DNA from: an archaeon
GTDB lineage: Archaea; Nanobdellota; Nanobdellia; Woesearchaeales; UBA11576
DNA length: 41,919 nt
Direction: 5' to 3'
NCBI GenBank assembly: GCA_020052935.1
Contig: JAGVOD010000074.1
Coordinates: 1-41,919 of the forward strand
Shown: in pieces, positions 7,196 to 15,193 of the stretch
Position numbering within the stretch: the stretch's first letter is position 1
How the letters are laid out: every line of letters starts with the position of its first letter
Program-made: the position numbers and the translations under genes
Notes under the pieces: model-generated
What the model saw: only the letters and a program-made list of their open reading frames with translations
Database searches by the model: none
What the model was told of the DNA's origin: nothing

Positions 7196-8677
7196 ATGAA
7201 ACGCAAAAGAACAGGATTCATAGCAGAAGGCACCACGTGCGAGAGCTGCGCAGAAGTGATCAAGAGGCAAGCCCTGAAAGTAGAAGGCGTAGAGCACGCA
7301 GAGTTTGACTACGCGACAGAGACCGGCAGCGTGACATTTGACCCTGAAAAGACCGACATTGACGAGATACTCTACAAGATAGAAGAGAAAGGGTACAGGT
7401 GCTTCATACTGGCAGAGGAGAAGAAGCACGAAGCGCCAAAGACAAGGGTAAACAAAAGCATAGTAGGATGGGTATTCGGGATAATCGGGATACTCATAGC
7501 AGGCTACTTCATACTGCAGCTCGCAGACAAGATAAGCCTTCCCCAACTGAGCCAGAACATGAGCTATGGGCTGCTGTTCGTCGTCGGCTTGCTGACCGGC
7601 TTCCACTGCATAGCGATGTGCGGCGGGTTCGTCGTCTCATACACTGCAAAGGCCGCGCAGGAAGGCAGGAAATCATACTCATCCCACCTGATGTACGCAA
7701 TAGGCAAGACCGCGTCATACACAATCATCGGAGCGATGTTCGGCCTGGTCGGTTCGATAATAGCATTCACGCCCATGATGAGAGGCATCGCAGGCGTCCT
7801 TGCAGGAATCTTCTTGCTTCTGTTCGGGCTCAAGATGCTCAACGTCTTCCCTGCACTGAGGAGGATACAGTTCAGGACTCCGAGGTTCATCGCCCGCTTT
7901 GTCGGCGAAGAATCCGAGTCAAAATCAAGCCCGCGGGTGATAGGCCTGCTGAATGGATTGATGATAGCGTGCGGTCCGCTACAGGCGATATACATAATGG
8001 CAGCAGGCACAGGAAGCATGGTAGAAGGTGCTAAGCTTCTTTTCATCTTCGCCATAGGGACATTGCCAGTCATGCTGGGCTTCGGCTACCTGACAAGCTT
8101 CATCTCCAGCAAGATGACGCACAAGATACTCAAGGCATCTGGAGCGATAGTCATAGTGCTCGGCCTGATAATGCTCAACAACGGACTGAGGCTGACAGGC
8201 ATAGGATATGATGTCGGGTCGATAGTGAAGTCAGTCAGCGCAGCAGGAAGCGGGAAAGATATAGCAACAGGGACGCTGACAGATAATGTCGCGCTGCTCA
8301 ACGACGGGTTCCAGGAGATAAGGATGGACGTCACAGCAAGAGGATGGGAGCCAGACACGTTCGTACTCAAGAAAGGCGTTCCTGTAAAGTGGATCATCAA
8401 CGGCAAGGAGATAACGAACTGCAACCGGGCCATACAAGTGCCGAAACTAGGGCTAGCATTTGACATCAAACCAGGCGAGCAGACAATAGAATTCACGCCG
8501 ACAGAGTCAGGCACGATACCCTGGAGCTGCTGGATGGGCATGATACCAGGAACATTTATAATAAAGGATGACATCAGCGACGTCAATCCAGAAGAGATCA
8601 AGGCAGGCGCCGCACCATCCAGGCCCGCAGGAACTTGCGGCATGGGCGGAGGAGGCGGCTGCGGCTGCGGCATGTAA
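7196..8677 (+). CDS. HMA - TauE/SafE-like membrane - cupredoxin fusion
   Basis: 493 residues in three parts. Residues 1-70 form an HMA domain (GTTCESC). Residues about 85-345 are six or more transmembrane helices of the TauE/SafE/UreH type, with conserved HCIAMCGG in an early helix and CGPLQ later. Residues about 370-465 form a cupredoxin-like domain whose likely copper ligands lie in TNCNR and SCWMGM. The tail [13 protein letters not shown] could bind metal. Homologous fusions are linked to copper handling and cytochrome oxidase copper delivery in bacteria. The gene sits between a CopZ-like chaperone and copA, so copper export or periplasm-side trafficking is the likely role. Confidence 0.88.
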   Translation: MKRKRTGFIAEGTTCESCAEVIKRQALKVEGVEHAEFDYATETGSVTFDPEKTDIDEILYKIEEKGYRCFILAEEKKHEAPKTRVNKSIVGWVFGIIGILIAGYFILQLADKISLPQLSQNMSYGLLFVVGLLTGFHCIAMCGGFVVSYTAKAAQEGRKSYSSHLMYAIGKTASYTIIGAMFGLVGSIIAFTPMMRGIAGVLAGIFLLLFGLKMLNVFPALRRIQFRTPRFIARFVGEESESKSSPRVIGLLNGLMIACGPLQAIYIMAAGTGSMVEGAKLLFIFAIGTLPVMLGFGYLTSFISSKMTHKILKASGAIVIVLGLIMLNNGLRLTGIGYDVGSIVKSVSAAGSGKDIATGTLTDNVALLNDGFQEIRMDVTARGWEPDTFVLKKGVPVKWIINGKEITNCNRAIQVPKLGLAFDIKPGEQTIEFTPTESGTIPWSCWMGMIPGTFIIKDDISDVNPEEIKAGAAPSRPAGTCGMGGGGGCGCGM

Positions 8678-8693
8678 TAAAAAAGAGGTCAAG

Positions 8694-10889
8694 ATGAAAA
8701 CAGCCAATCTTCGCATAACAGGGATGCACTGCGCCAGCTGCGCAGCGATAGTCAACAAAGCGCTCTCCAAGACCGAAGGAGTTAAGGAAGCGAATGTCAA
8801 TTTCTCTACTTCGAAAGCTCTCGTGACATTCGACGAGAAAAAGCTAGACGAGAAAAAGCTCGTGCAGATAGTGAAGGGCAAAGGCTACGGCGCTGAGCTG
8901 ATACAAGACCACGAAGACCCCGAAAAACAGGCAAAGCTGCAGTCAGCAGAGATAAAGAAAGTGCGGGACCTGTTCCTGACAAGCCTCGTGTTCACAGTGC
9001 CCGCATTCATTATCGGCATGGTGTTGATGTGGTTCGGCGTAGAAGTGCCGTACAAGGAATACCTGCTATGGCTCCTCGCCACGCCGGTGCAATTCTACGT
9101 CGGATGGCAGTTCTACAAAGGGACATGGCACTCGCTGAAGAACAAGACAGCGAACATGGACACGCTTATCGCAGTGGGGACCAGTGCAGCATACTTATAC
9201 AGCGTCTATGTTGTCCTGTTTGCGCCGCAACTCGGGCAGTATTTTGAGACGTCCGCGATACTGATAACGCTCGTTGTGCTGGGCAAGTACCTCGAAGCAG
9301 CAGCCAAAGGCAAGACATCAGAAGCCATAAAGAAGCTCATAGGATTATCACCGAAGATCGCGACAGTCATCAGGAAAGGCAAGGAGATACGGATAAGCGT
9401 GGACGACGTAGTGGTGGGAGACATAATAGTAGTAAAGCCTGGCGAAAAGATACCTGTAGACGGCAAAGTGGTCGAGGGAGACTCTTCTGTGGATGAGAGC
9501 ATGATAACCGGAGAGAGCATACCTGTAGAGAAGAAGAAAGGAGACAAGGTCATAGGCGGGACTATTAACAAGCACGGCAGCCTCAGGTTTGTCGCGACGA
9601 AAGTAGGTGAGAATACGACGCTGTCGCACATAATCAGGCTCATCGAGGATGCACAAGGCAAGAAAGCGCCGATACAGAGGTTCGCAGATGTCGTCTCTGC
9701 ATATTTCGTCCCGATAGTCATCATCATCGCAATAGCGACTTTCCTGGTCTGGCATTTCGCGCTCGACAAGGAATTCTCATTTGCGCTCATAACCTCTGTC
9801 GCAGTCCTCGTCATCGCATGCCCCTGCGCGCTCGGCCTTGCTACGCCTACTGCGATAATGGTAGGCACGGGAAAAGGCGCAAAGCACGGCATACTGATCA
9901 AGGGCGGGGAGGCGCTCGAGACAGCGCACAAGCTGAGCTTCGTGGTGTTCGACAAGACAGGCACGATAACAAAAGGCACGCCAGAAGTCACAGACATAAT
10001 CCCTCTCAACAAGGAAAAGGAAGAGAAGATACTCAAGATAGCAGCCAGCGTCGAGAAACCATCAGAGCACCCGCTCGCAGAAGCAATCGTGAAGAAGGCA
10101 AAGGCAGGGAAGATTGCGTTAGGGAAGGTCACAGCATTCAAAGCGATTCCAGGTTACGGAATCAAAGCCAAGCTCAATGAAAAACAATACTACTTCGGCA
10201 ACGCCAAGCACATGAAAGAGAACAGGATAGATGTGAGAAAGATCGGCGACAAGGTGCGACTTCTGGAAGAGCAGGGGAAGACCGTGATGATGCTCGCGGA
10301 GAACAAGAAGCTCATCGGCATCATAGCTGTCGCTGACACTATCAAACAGAGCTCAAAGGAAGCTGTGCAGAAGCTCGAGCACATGGGCGTCACAGTATAC
10401 ATGATAACAGGCGACAACGTGCGGACTGCCCGAGCGATAGCAAAGCAGGCAGGCATAGAGCATGTCTTTGCAGAAGTGCTGCCAGACCAGAAAGCAGGCT
10501 ACGTAAAGACGCTGCAGAAGAAAGGCAAGGTTGCGATGGTCGGCGACGGCATCAATGACGCTCCGGCTCTTGCGCAGGCAGACATCGGCATTGCGATGGG
10601 CTCAGGAACAGATGTAGCGATGGAGACAGGCAACATAGTGTTGATGAGGAACGACCTTCTCGATGTCCCAAAAGCGATAAGGCTCAGTAAGGTCACGATG
10701 TCGAAGATAAAGCAGAACATGTTCTGGGCACTGTTCTACAACGTGCTCGGCATCCCGATAGCCGCAGGCATACTTTACCCCGCAACAGGTTGGCTCCTCT
10801 CGCCGATAATAGCTGGGGGCGCGATGGCGTTGAGCAGCGTGAGCGTTGTGACGAACTCGCTGATGCTGAAGTACAAGAGCCTTGTCTGA
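8694..10889 (+). CDS. copA: Cu(I)-exporting P1B-type ATPase
   Basis: 731 residues from ATG 8694, which has GAGGTC upstream; the longer frame overlaps the previous gene. Domains: HMA with GMHCASC (10-16); actuator loop TGES (272-275); the transmembrane CPC metal site (376-378, in [13 protein letters not shown]); the phosphorylated Asp in DKTGT (D420); SEHPLAEA in the nucleotide domain; GDGINDAP (617-624). The last helices have FYN and [12 protein letters not shown], the signature of Cu(I)-specific P1B-1 pumps. It exports Cu(I) at the cost of ATP and is third in the copper operon. Confidence 0.97.
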   Translation: MKTANLRITGMHCASCAAIVNKALSKTEGVKEANVNFSTSKALVTFDEKKLDEKKLVQIVKGKGYGAELIQDHEDPEKQAKLQSAEIKKVRDLFLTSLVFTVPAFIIGMVLMWFGVEVPYKEYLLWLLATPVQFYVGWQFYKGTWHSLKNKTANMDTLIAVGTSAAYLYSVYVVLFAPQLGQYFETSAILITLVVLGKYLEAAAKGKTSEAIKKLIGLSPKIATVIRKGKEIRISVDDVVVGDIIVVKPGEKIPVDGKVVEGDSSVDESMITGESIPVEKKKGDKVIGGTINKHGSLRFVATKVGENTTLSHIIRLIEDAQGKKAPIQRFADVVSAYFVPIVIIIAIATFLVWHFALDKEFSFALITSVAVLVIACPCALGLATPTAIMVGTGKGAKHGILIKGGEALETAHKLSFVVFDKTGTITKGTPEVTDIIPLNKEKEEKILKIAASVEKPSEHPLAEAIVKKAKAGKIALGKVTAFKAIPGYGIKAKLNEKQYYFGNAKHMKENRIDVRKIGDKVRLLEEQGKTVMMLAENKKLIGIIAVADTIKQSSKEAVQKLEHMGVTVYMITGDNVRTARAIAKQAGIEHVFAEVLPDQKAGYVKTLQKKGKVAMVGDGINDAPALAQADIGIAMGSGTDVAMETGNIVLMRNDLLDVPKAIRLSKVTMSKIKQNMFWALFYNVLGIPIAAGILYPATGWLLSPIIAGGAMALSSVSVVTNSLMLKYKSLV

Positions 10890-10922
10890 TGATGGATTTT
10901 CAATAAGGCAGGGCTTTGAAAA

Positions 10923-10933
10923 GGTTTAAATAA
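10923..10933 (+). promoter_or_regulatory. TATA box of the cupredoxin sub-operon
   Basis: GGTTTAAATAA about 40 bases before ATG 10968, indicating a separate promoter for the genes after copA. Confidence 0.5.
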
Positions 10934-10967
10934 GCGGGTGTCTCCTGATCTGCCCGAGGTGAATCTC

Positions 10968-11180
10968 ATGAATAAACTATTAGTGTCTGTGTTTTTTCTG
11001 ATTATATTGAGCACATCAGCTCTCGCACAATACGGGATGATGGGTGGTTACGGCCCTGGCGGATATGGTGTGTTCTGGATGGGGCTGCTCGGGCTGGTAT
11101 ATCTCGCACTGGGTTCTTTTGTGTTCGCAGTGGTGTTCTGGCTGACGCATAACTGGCTTGTCAAAGGGAAGAATAGGTGA
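10968..11180 (+). CDS. Small membrane protein with GMMGGYG motif
   Basis: 70 residues from ATG 10968 (GAGGTGA upstream; the frame extends to 10938 but the RBS picks the inner ATG). It has a signal-like N-terminal helix ending in ALA, a Gly/Met/Tyr loop (QYGMMGGYGPGGYG) and a second transmembrane helix with a short basic tail. The Met/Gly loop resembles the one in the SHOCT protein at 24746-25048. Met-rich external loops can bind Cu(I), and the gene lies between copA and a cupredoxin, so a copper-related role is a fair guess. Confidence 0.75.
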   Translation: MNKLLVSVFFLIILSTSALAQYGMMGGYGPGGYGVFWMGLLGLVYLALGSFVFAVVFWLTHNWLVKGKNR

Positions 11181-11185
11181 TTGTT

Positions 11186-11590
11186 ATGAAGAAAGCCTTC
11201 ATTGTATGTCTATTGGTTGTTCTACTGCTAGTTGTTGGCTGCTATGGCCAGAAGACCGAGACGCAACCAGCTTCCCCACCTACACAGACCCAGACAGTTG
11301 GTGCTGAGGGTGCTCCTTCTTCGGAGTCGGGCGCGGCTGCAGGAGCTGCCGTCGTGATAAGCGGCTTCTCGTTCAATCCAAGAGAACTGATAGTGGCGAA
11401 AGGGACTTCTGTCACCTGGACCAACAAAGAGCCTACGAAGCACACCATCGTCTCTGATGATGGCAAGTTCGAGTCGACTACTCTGGCACAGGGTGCGCGC
11501 TGGAGCTACACATTCAACGAAGCAGGGACATTCTCATACTATTGCGGCATACATCCAGGTATGAGAGGGACTATAATTGTGGAGGGATGA
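11186..11590 (+). CDS. Cupredoxin (plastocyanin/amicyanin-like) lipoprotein
   Basis: 134 residues from ATG 11186, with TAGGTGA as ribosome site. A signal peptide with lipobox VVGC (Cys19) is followed by a Pro/Gln/Ser/Ala linker to about residue 55 and then a cupredoxin beta-sandwich. Type 1 copper ligands are all present: H86 (KHTIV), C120, H123 and M126 (YYCGIHPGM). It should be an outer-face, lipid-anchored one-electron carrier, or a copper store given the copper operon upstream. Confidence 0.93.
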   Translation: MKKAFIVCLLVVLLLVVGCYGQKTETQPASPPTQTQTVGAEGAPSSESGAAAGAAVVISGFSFNPRELIVAKGTSVTWTNKEPTKHTIVSDDGKFESTTLAQGARWSYTFNEAGTFSYYCGIHPGMRGTIIVEG

Positions 11591-11592
11591 AA

Positions 11593-11811
11593 ATGTTAGA
11601 GAGCATAACATTCTTCAAGTTTTTGGGCATGCCCTTGATAATCTGGGGAGGGATATTTACCTTCCTGTGCTTTCTCTTCACTGCTTCGATTGCCGTTATG
11701 AACAAGCGCGGCATCCACACAATCCCGTTCAAGTGGCATCCCCGGATGGCGATATTCTCCATACTGTTCGGCCTGGTCCACGGCATCCTGGGCATACTTA
11801 CGCTTTTCTGA
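11593..11811 (+). CDS. Small two-helix membrane protein
   Basis: 73 residues from ATG 11593, placed 7 bases after GGAGGG; an ATG at 11587 overlapping the previous stop is less well spaced. There are two transmembrane helices, with WHPRMAIF at the start of the second and a further His inside it (LVHGILG). His at helix ends could ligate haem, as in small cytochrome b-like proteins, but this cannot be decided from one sequence. It is co-directional with the cupredoxin upstream. Confidence 0.75.
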   Translation: MLESITFFKFLGMPLIIWGGIFTFLCFLFTASIAVMNKRGIHTIPFKWHPRMAIFSILFGLVHGILGILTLF

Positions 11812-11821
11812 GGTGATGATT

Positions 11822-11965
11822 ATGGCTAAGAAGTTCTGGCGTTGCAATGTATGCAACGACATCCACTATGGAATTGCAGGTCCTGAACTCTGCCCCACAT
11901 GTGCAACGAAGAATGCATATGTTGAGATTGACAGTTCCGAGGCCAAGAAGGTGACTGGCCTTTGA
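11822..11965 (+). CDS. Rubredoxin-like iron protein, 47 residues
   Basis: A short ORF, MAKKFWRCNVCND and onward, ending at TGA 11963-11965. It has two CxxC knuckles (C8/C11 and C24/C27) with the WRCxVC and PELCPxC context of the rubredoxin domain found at the end of rubrerythrins. GAGGTGATGATT sits just before the ATG. It would carry one electron at an Fe(Cys)4 site. Its neighbours are an FTR-like protein and a hemerythrin-like protein, and the FTR start overlaps its stop, so they are probably one redox unit. Confidence 0.85.
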   Translation: MAKKFWRCNVCNDIHYGIAGPELCPTCATKNAYVEIDSSEAKKVTGL

Positions 11966-12228
11966 ACGAAGCTGACCTCAATCGTGTCTGGCAGGAATTC
12001 ACAGAGAAGAATGATTTCAAGCTCAATCCAGACCAGAAGCATGTTGACATGATAACCAAGGGCATTCTCATCAATGAGCAGAAATATGGATTGAAGCTAT
12101 GTCCTTGTAGGTTGCGGAACGGCACCCCCGAGCGGGACCTTGAGCTTATCTGCCCCTGCAATTTCAAGGCTCATGATACCTGGCAGAAGAAGGGCATGTG
12201 CTGGTGCGGTTTGTTCGTCAAGAGGTAA
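11962..12228 (+). CDS. Ferredoxin:thioredoxin reductase catalytic chain-like protein
   Basis: 88 residues starting at TTG 11962, which overlaps the TGA of the rubredoxin-like gene (TTGA); AAGGTGA lies 7 bases upstream. The six conserved cysteines occur as CPC (47-49), CPC (64-66) and CWC (80-82), which provide the [4Fe-4S] cluster and the active disulfide of FTR. The spacing between pairs differs a little from the plant enzyme. No FTR variable chain is nearby, as is usual in archaea. The adjacent rubredoxin-like protein is a possible electron donor, and a thioredoxin-like protein the acceptor. Confidence 0.9.
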   Translation: MNEADLNRVWQEFTEKNDFKLNPDQKHVDMITKGILINEQKYGLKLCPCRLRNGTPERDLELICPCNFKAHDTWQKKGMCWCGLFVKR

Positions 12229-12242
12229 TGAGAGGTTTGGGC

Positions 12243-12806
12243 ATGCAGAAAAAGAAGATGGTAGTCCGGCCATACGGCCCTTTGATGGTAGAGCACAGGA
12301 TAATAGAGCAGATTGTCCCTCTGATACGCGCAGAAGTCAGGAACATAGACAAGAGCAAGTCTATCGACCCGCACTTCATCAACGTGACTGTTGGCTTTCT
12401 GAGGACGTATGCTGACAAGTGCCATCATGGCAAGGAAGAGGATATACTTTTCAAGGCACTCAAAGAGAAAGAGCTGTCAAAGGGGCATTTCGAGACACTG
12501 CGGCAGCTTCTGGAAGAACATGACCTCGCCCGCAGCAATGTCAGGGAGCTGCTTGATGCAAAAGCCAGGTATGTCAAAGGGGATAAGACCGCAGTGGCTG
12601 AGATAAGGAAAAGGCTTTTGGCGCTTGCGAAGATTTACCCGGCGCACATCGCGCTTGAGGACAAGCATTTCTTCATAGAGGTCATGAAGTATTTCAGCGA
12701 CAAGGAACAGCAGAAGATGGTGAGGGATTTCTGGGAGTTTGACCGTAAGATGATCCACGAGGAATACAGGGAGAAGGTATCCCGCCTTAAGGCCGAGCTG
12801 CAATAA
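12243..12806 (+). CDS. Hemerythrin-like (HHE) domain protein
   Basis: 187 residues from ATG 12243 (AGAGGT 6 bases before); ATG 12228, overlapping the FTR stop, is an alternative. It is an all-helical protein with the hemerythrin ligand pattern: MVEHRIIE (His near residue 17), DPHF, CHHGKEEDILF, LLEEHDLAR and YPAHIALEDKHFF. These His/Glu residues form a di-iron site. DcrH- and YtfE-like members bind oxygen or NO, or repair iron centres. Next to rubredoxin-like and FTR-like proteins it probably forms an oxygen or NO handling module. Confidence 0.9.
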   Translation: MQKKKMVVRPYGPLMVEHRIIEQIVPLIRAEVRNIDKSKSIDPHFINVTVGFLRTYADKCHHGKEEDILFKALKEKELSKGHFETLRQLLEEHDLARSNVRELLDAKARYVKGDKTAVAEIRKRLLALAKIYPAHIALEDKHFFIEVMKYFSDKEQQKMVRDFWEFDRKMIHEEYREKVSRLKAELQ

Positions 12807-12878
12807 CCCCAAAAAGAAGACATCAGGAACTGTCCTAAGGCATTCTTAGAGAATCTCCGAGGCTTTCACCAGCGATAT

Positions 12879-12888
12879 CTTTATAAAC
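12879..12888 (+). promoter_or_regulatory. TATA box of the Asp-rich microprotein
   Basis: CTTTATAAAC. The predicted leader of about 55 bases contains the hairpin GGAGC-ATT-GCTC (about 12911-12933). Confidence 0.5.
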
Positions 12889-12959
12889 TTATTTAAACTC
12901 CCTGTTTGGCAGCAAGGAGCATTGCTCTCTGCTAACAGAACAGTCGAGGGGGTATAAAT

Positions 12960-13052
12960 ATGAAACTCTGGGCAATGTCGGATGATGACGATGATAATGA
13001 CAATGACAGCGATGACTATGGTGGTGATGACGACTCTGACAAGGATGATTGA
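12960..13052 (+). CDS. Asp-rich microprotein, 30 residues
   Basis: ATG AAA CTC TGG GCA ATG and onward to TGA. After MKLWAMS the chain is almost only Asp, Asn, Ser and Gly (DDDDDNDNDSDDYGGDDD). A TATA box, a leader and a strong GAGGGGG 8 bases before the ATG all point to real expression. Such a chain would be disordered and bind divalent cations; a function cannot be named. It is not a fragment of a neighbour. Confidence 0.55.
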   Translation: MKLWAMSDDDDDNDNDSDDYGGDDDSDKDD

Positions 13053-13119
13053 TTGCCTCATAATCTTTTGATTTTTTGCTTTTGCCGCCTTCTGAAGAGA
13101 GTGTCAAGGAAACCAGAAC

Positions 13120-14442
13120 ATGAAGCTACGCCAACTGCCTGCAGATTTCAAGGTCGAGGAGATTGGTGATATACCCATCTCTAAGACCAAGGATAATTTC
13201 AAGCTGTACACCCTTGAGAAAGAAGGTATCGAGACATTCTACCTCCTGAGCTATCTTTCCAAGAAGAACAACATCCCTAGTTCTGAGCTTTCTGTCGCAG
13301 GGCTTAAGGACAAGCACGCAGTTACAAAGCAGTACTTGACGATTCCTGCGAAGTATGACCTGATGACCACGCAGGAGAAGAACTTCAGCATAAGGTTCGT
13401 GGGATACACCAACCGCAAGCTGAAGCTTGGCGACCTGCAGGGGAACCGTTTCGAGATTACTGTGCGGGACATAAAGAAGGGAGAGCTTGACGGGGTGTAT
13501 GAGAAAGCAAGGACTATCGCCCAGATCGGTGTCCCTAACTATTTTGATTCTCAGCGTTTCGGCAGCGCGCTTAGCGGCGAGTTCATCGCGAAGTGCATCC
13601 TCCAGAAGGATTACGAGAGGGCTGTCAAGATATTCCTGACTAGCTTCACAAAGTCTGAGAAGCGCAGCACAAAAGACGAGAAGCGGAGCATACTTACTAA
13701 CTGGGGGGACTTGTCGAGGTTGAGGCTCAGCAACAAGACCCTGGCGATTCCGATAGAGGAATACCTGAGGACAAAGAGCTGGCTTTCTGCGTACAAGCGC
13801 ATCCCTCCGAATCTTAGGGAGATATTCATCAGCGCATACCAGAGCTGGCTCTGGAATGAGTGCGTCAAGGAGCTTTTGAGGAGGAACCTCAACACAAAGT
13901 ACCTCTATTCCATAGAGTACAACATTGGCAGCCTGCTGTTCTACAAAAAGTTGGCGCATGACGAGATGCAGAGGCTGCCGAAGGCATTCAAGACTGTCAG
14001 CGACGAGATTGTTGCTTATTGGCAATGCAGGAGCAGCTCCACCGCCACATTGCGCAGCGTTTCACAGAGAGATAATCAGACTCGACAGGGGGACGTCCCT
14101 TACGGGGATGTCGAGTCTGGAGAAAGAGAATCAAAAAGCGGAGCGTGGCGTGGAGCTGCTGAGAAAGATTCCATGAGACTTGAAAAGAGCATCATCGATA
14201 AGATACTCGCGAAAGAGGGGATCATGATAGAAGATTTTAAGATAAAGGACGTGGTCGGCAACTTCTTCAAGACGAGGGAGAGGGAAGTCATCCTCAGGCC
14301 GTCTGGTTTCAGCATAAAGCAGCCGATGATAGACGAGCTGAATGACAACGGCCGCGACAGCCGTTTCAAGATAGTTGTCTCATTCACTCTGCCCAAGGCC
14401 AGCTACGCGACGATAATAATCAAACGTTTATTCAACCAGTAA
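13120..14442 (+). CDS. truD: tRNA pseudouridine synthase D with a palindromic element inserted in frame
   Basis: 440 residues. The N-terminal motif AGLKDKHAVTKQ carries the catalytic Asp64, and NYFDSQRFGS plus the TRUD domain follow. TruD converts U13 of tRNA to pseudouridine. Residues about 305-347 (RSSSTATLRSVSQ through GAAEK) are not TruD sequence: they are the translation of palindromic element copy C (14032-14160), 129 bases with no stop. Before and after it the family pattern resumes (DEIVAYW ... RLEKSIIDKILAKEGI). The insertion lies between TruD core segments, in a probable surface loop, so the enzyme may still work. Confidence 0.93.
   Translation: MKLRQLPADFKVEEIGDIPISKTKDNFKLYTLEKEGIETFYLLSYLSKKNNIPSSELSVAGLKDKHAVTKQYLTIPAKYDLMTTQEKNFSIRFVGYTNRKLKLGDLQGNRFEITVRDIKKGELDGVYEKARTIAQIGVPNYFDSQRFGSALSGEFIAKCILQKDYERAVKIFLTSFTKSEKRSTKDEKRSILTNWGDLSRLRLSNKTLAIPIEEYLRTKSWLSAYKRIPPNLREIFISAYQSWLWNECVKELLRRNLNTKYLYSIEYNIGSLLFYKKLAHDEMQRLPKAFKTVSDEIVAYWQCRSSSTATLRSVSQRDNQTRQGDVPYGDVESGERESKSGAWRGAAEKDSMRLEKSIIDKILAKEGIMIEDFKIKDVVGNFFKTREREVILRPSGFSIKQPMIDELNDNGRDSRFKIVVSFTLPKASYATIIIKRLFNQ
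14032..14160. repeat. Palindromic element, copy C, inside truD
   Basis: 129 bases = 43 codons. Outer arms AGCAGCTCCACCGCCA (14032-14047) and TGGCGTGGAGCTGCT (14146-14160) pair with one extra C on the left. Inner arms AGACTCGACA (14078-14087) and TGTCGAGTCT (14109-14118) pair perfectly around CCCTTACGGGGA. The shared TTGCGCAGCGTTTCACAG and AAGCGGAGC blocks are present in the same places as in copy B. Confidence 0.85.
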
Positions 14443-14447
14443 GATAT

Positions 14448-14514
14448 AGCGAATTCAGTAAATAGTGGAACATTTTGCAACCACCACGTGGCGGGTTTAT
14501 GGACTGAATTCGCT
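14448..14514. repeat. Perfect 12-base inverted repeat after truD
   Basis: AGCGAATTCAGT (14448-14459) and ACTGAATTCGCT (14503-14514) with a 43-base loop that holds a small CCAC/GTGG hairpin. It begins 6 bases after the truD stop, so it may end truD transcripts. Confidence 0.7.
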
Positions 14515-14517
14515 TAT

Positions 14518-14554
14518 TAGCCAATTGATGTTCACATATTTAATCAATTGGCTA
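14518..14554. repeat. Second perfect 12-base hairpin upstream of the toxin-antitoxin pair
   Basis: TAGCCAATTGAT (14518-14529) and ATCAATTGGCTA (14543-14554), loop 13 bases. It stands directly after the first hairpin and upstream of the promoter of the relB/relE-like pair. Confidence 0.7.
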
Positions 14555-14591
14555 TAGCATTCTTGTTTCTACAGAGCTTAAAAATCATAAG

Positions 14592-14600
14592 TTTTAAATA
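14592..14600 (+). promoter_or_regulatory. TATA box of the toxin-antitoxin pair
   Basis: TTTTAAATA; transcription should start near 14620, about 25 bases before ATG 14644. Confidence 0.5.
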
Positions 14601-14643
14601 TGCCTTTGGCAATATCTATGATGACGTGTCTGAATCAGCAACC

Positions 14644-14829
14644 ATGCAGGGAATATATGAAGAATTGAAGTCTTTAAAAGAGGAAGTGCTATTCATAAAG
14701 AAGCACATGTTTGACCCGGACACTATAATGACAACAGAGGAAAAGAGCATATTTGAACGAAGCATGAAAGAGTTCAAGGAAGGCAAGACAGTTCCCCTAG
14801 TTTCGGTAAAAAAGAAGCTGGGGTTGTAA
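14644..14829 (+). CDS. RelB-like antitoxin
   Basis: 61 residues from ATG 14644, downstream of the TATA box; the open frame back to 14548 lies in the hairpin region and is not credible. It has an N-terminal coiled coil (YEELKSLKEEVLFIKKHMF) and a C-terminal tail (FKEGKTVPLVSVKKKLGL) like the toxin-wrapping tails of archaeal RelB antitoxins. No separate DNA-binding domain is evident. It ends 5 bases before the RelE-like start. Confidence 0.75.
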   Translation: MQGIYEELKSLKEEVLFIKKHMFDPDTIMTTEEKSIFERSMKEFKEGKTVPLVSVKKKLGL

Positions 14830-14834
14830 GAAGG

Positions 14835-15068
14835 ATGTTCAGTGTAGAGTTCTCGAGTTCTGCAGACAAATTCATTGGAAAGTGCGAGAGACCGCTCGCG
14901 GAAAGGCTTTTGGACAGGATTGAGAAGTTGTCAGAAGACCCATTTCCCGCAGATGTCAAGCGCGTCGTGAACATGAAGGAGAAGGTGTTCCGTGTAAGGG
15001 TGGGTGATTATCGGATACAATACTCAGTGATATATGAGAAGAATGTGATATTTATCTCAGATATATAG
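14835..15068 (+). CDS. relE: RelE-like mRNA interferase, C-terminally shortened
   Basis: 77 residues with the ParE/RelE fold: VEFSSSADKFIGKC, a helical pair, then FRVRVGDYRIQYSVIYEKNVIFISDI. The family normally continues 6-12 residues with a basic/aromatic end such as HRxxxY that is part of the ribosome-dependent RNase site. Here TAG stops the frame first, and the stop codon lies in the left arm of an 11-base perfect palindrome (15067-15106). The toxin may therefore be weakened or inactive, although its antitoxin remains. Confidence 0.82.
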   Translation: MFSVEFSSSADKFIGKCERPLAERLLDRIEKLSEDPFPADVKRVVNMKEKVFRVRVGDYRIQYSVIYEKNVIFISDI

Positions 15069-15106
15069 CAAATGACACAATTTTTTATACAATATTGTCA
15101 TTTGCT
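15067..15106. repeat. Perfect 11-base inverted repeat at the end of the RelE-like gene
   Basis: AGCAAATGACA (15067-15077) and TGTCATTTGCT (15096-15106) around an A/T-rich loop with TTTTTT. It overlaps the relE stop codon and may end transcripts. Confidence 0.65.
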
Positions 15107-15193
15107 TATTACGAACAGGCAATTATTTTCGTATTATTATTTTTGTCTGCGAGTATAGATAAACGACCAAGAGCATACGACTAAGCACGACCT

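Noticed and set aside
13126-14025. 299-codon open frame antisense to truD
   Set aside because: It mirrors the codon pattern of truD, has no ribosome site or promoter and no recognisable protein.
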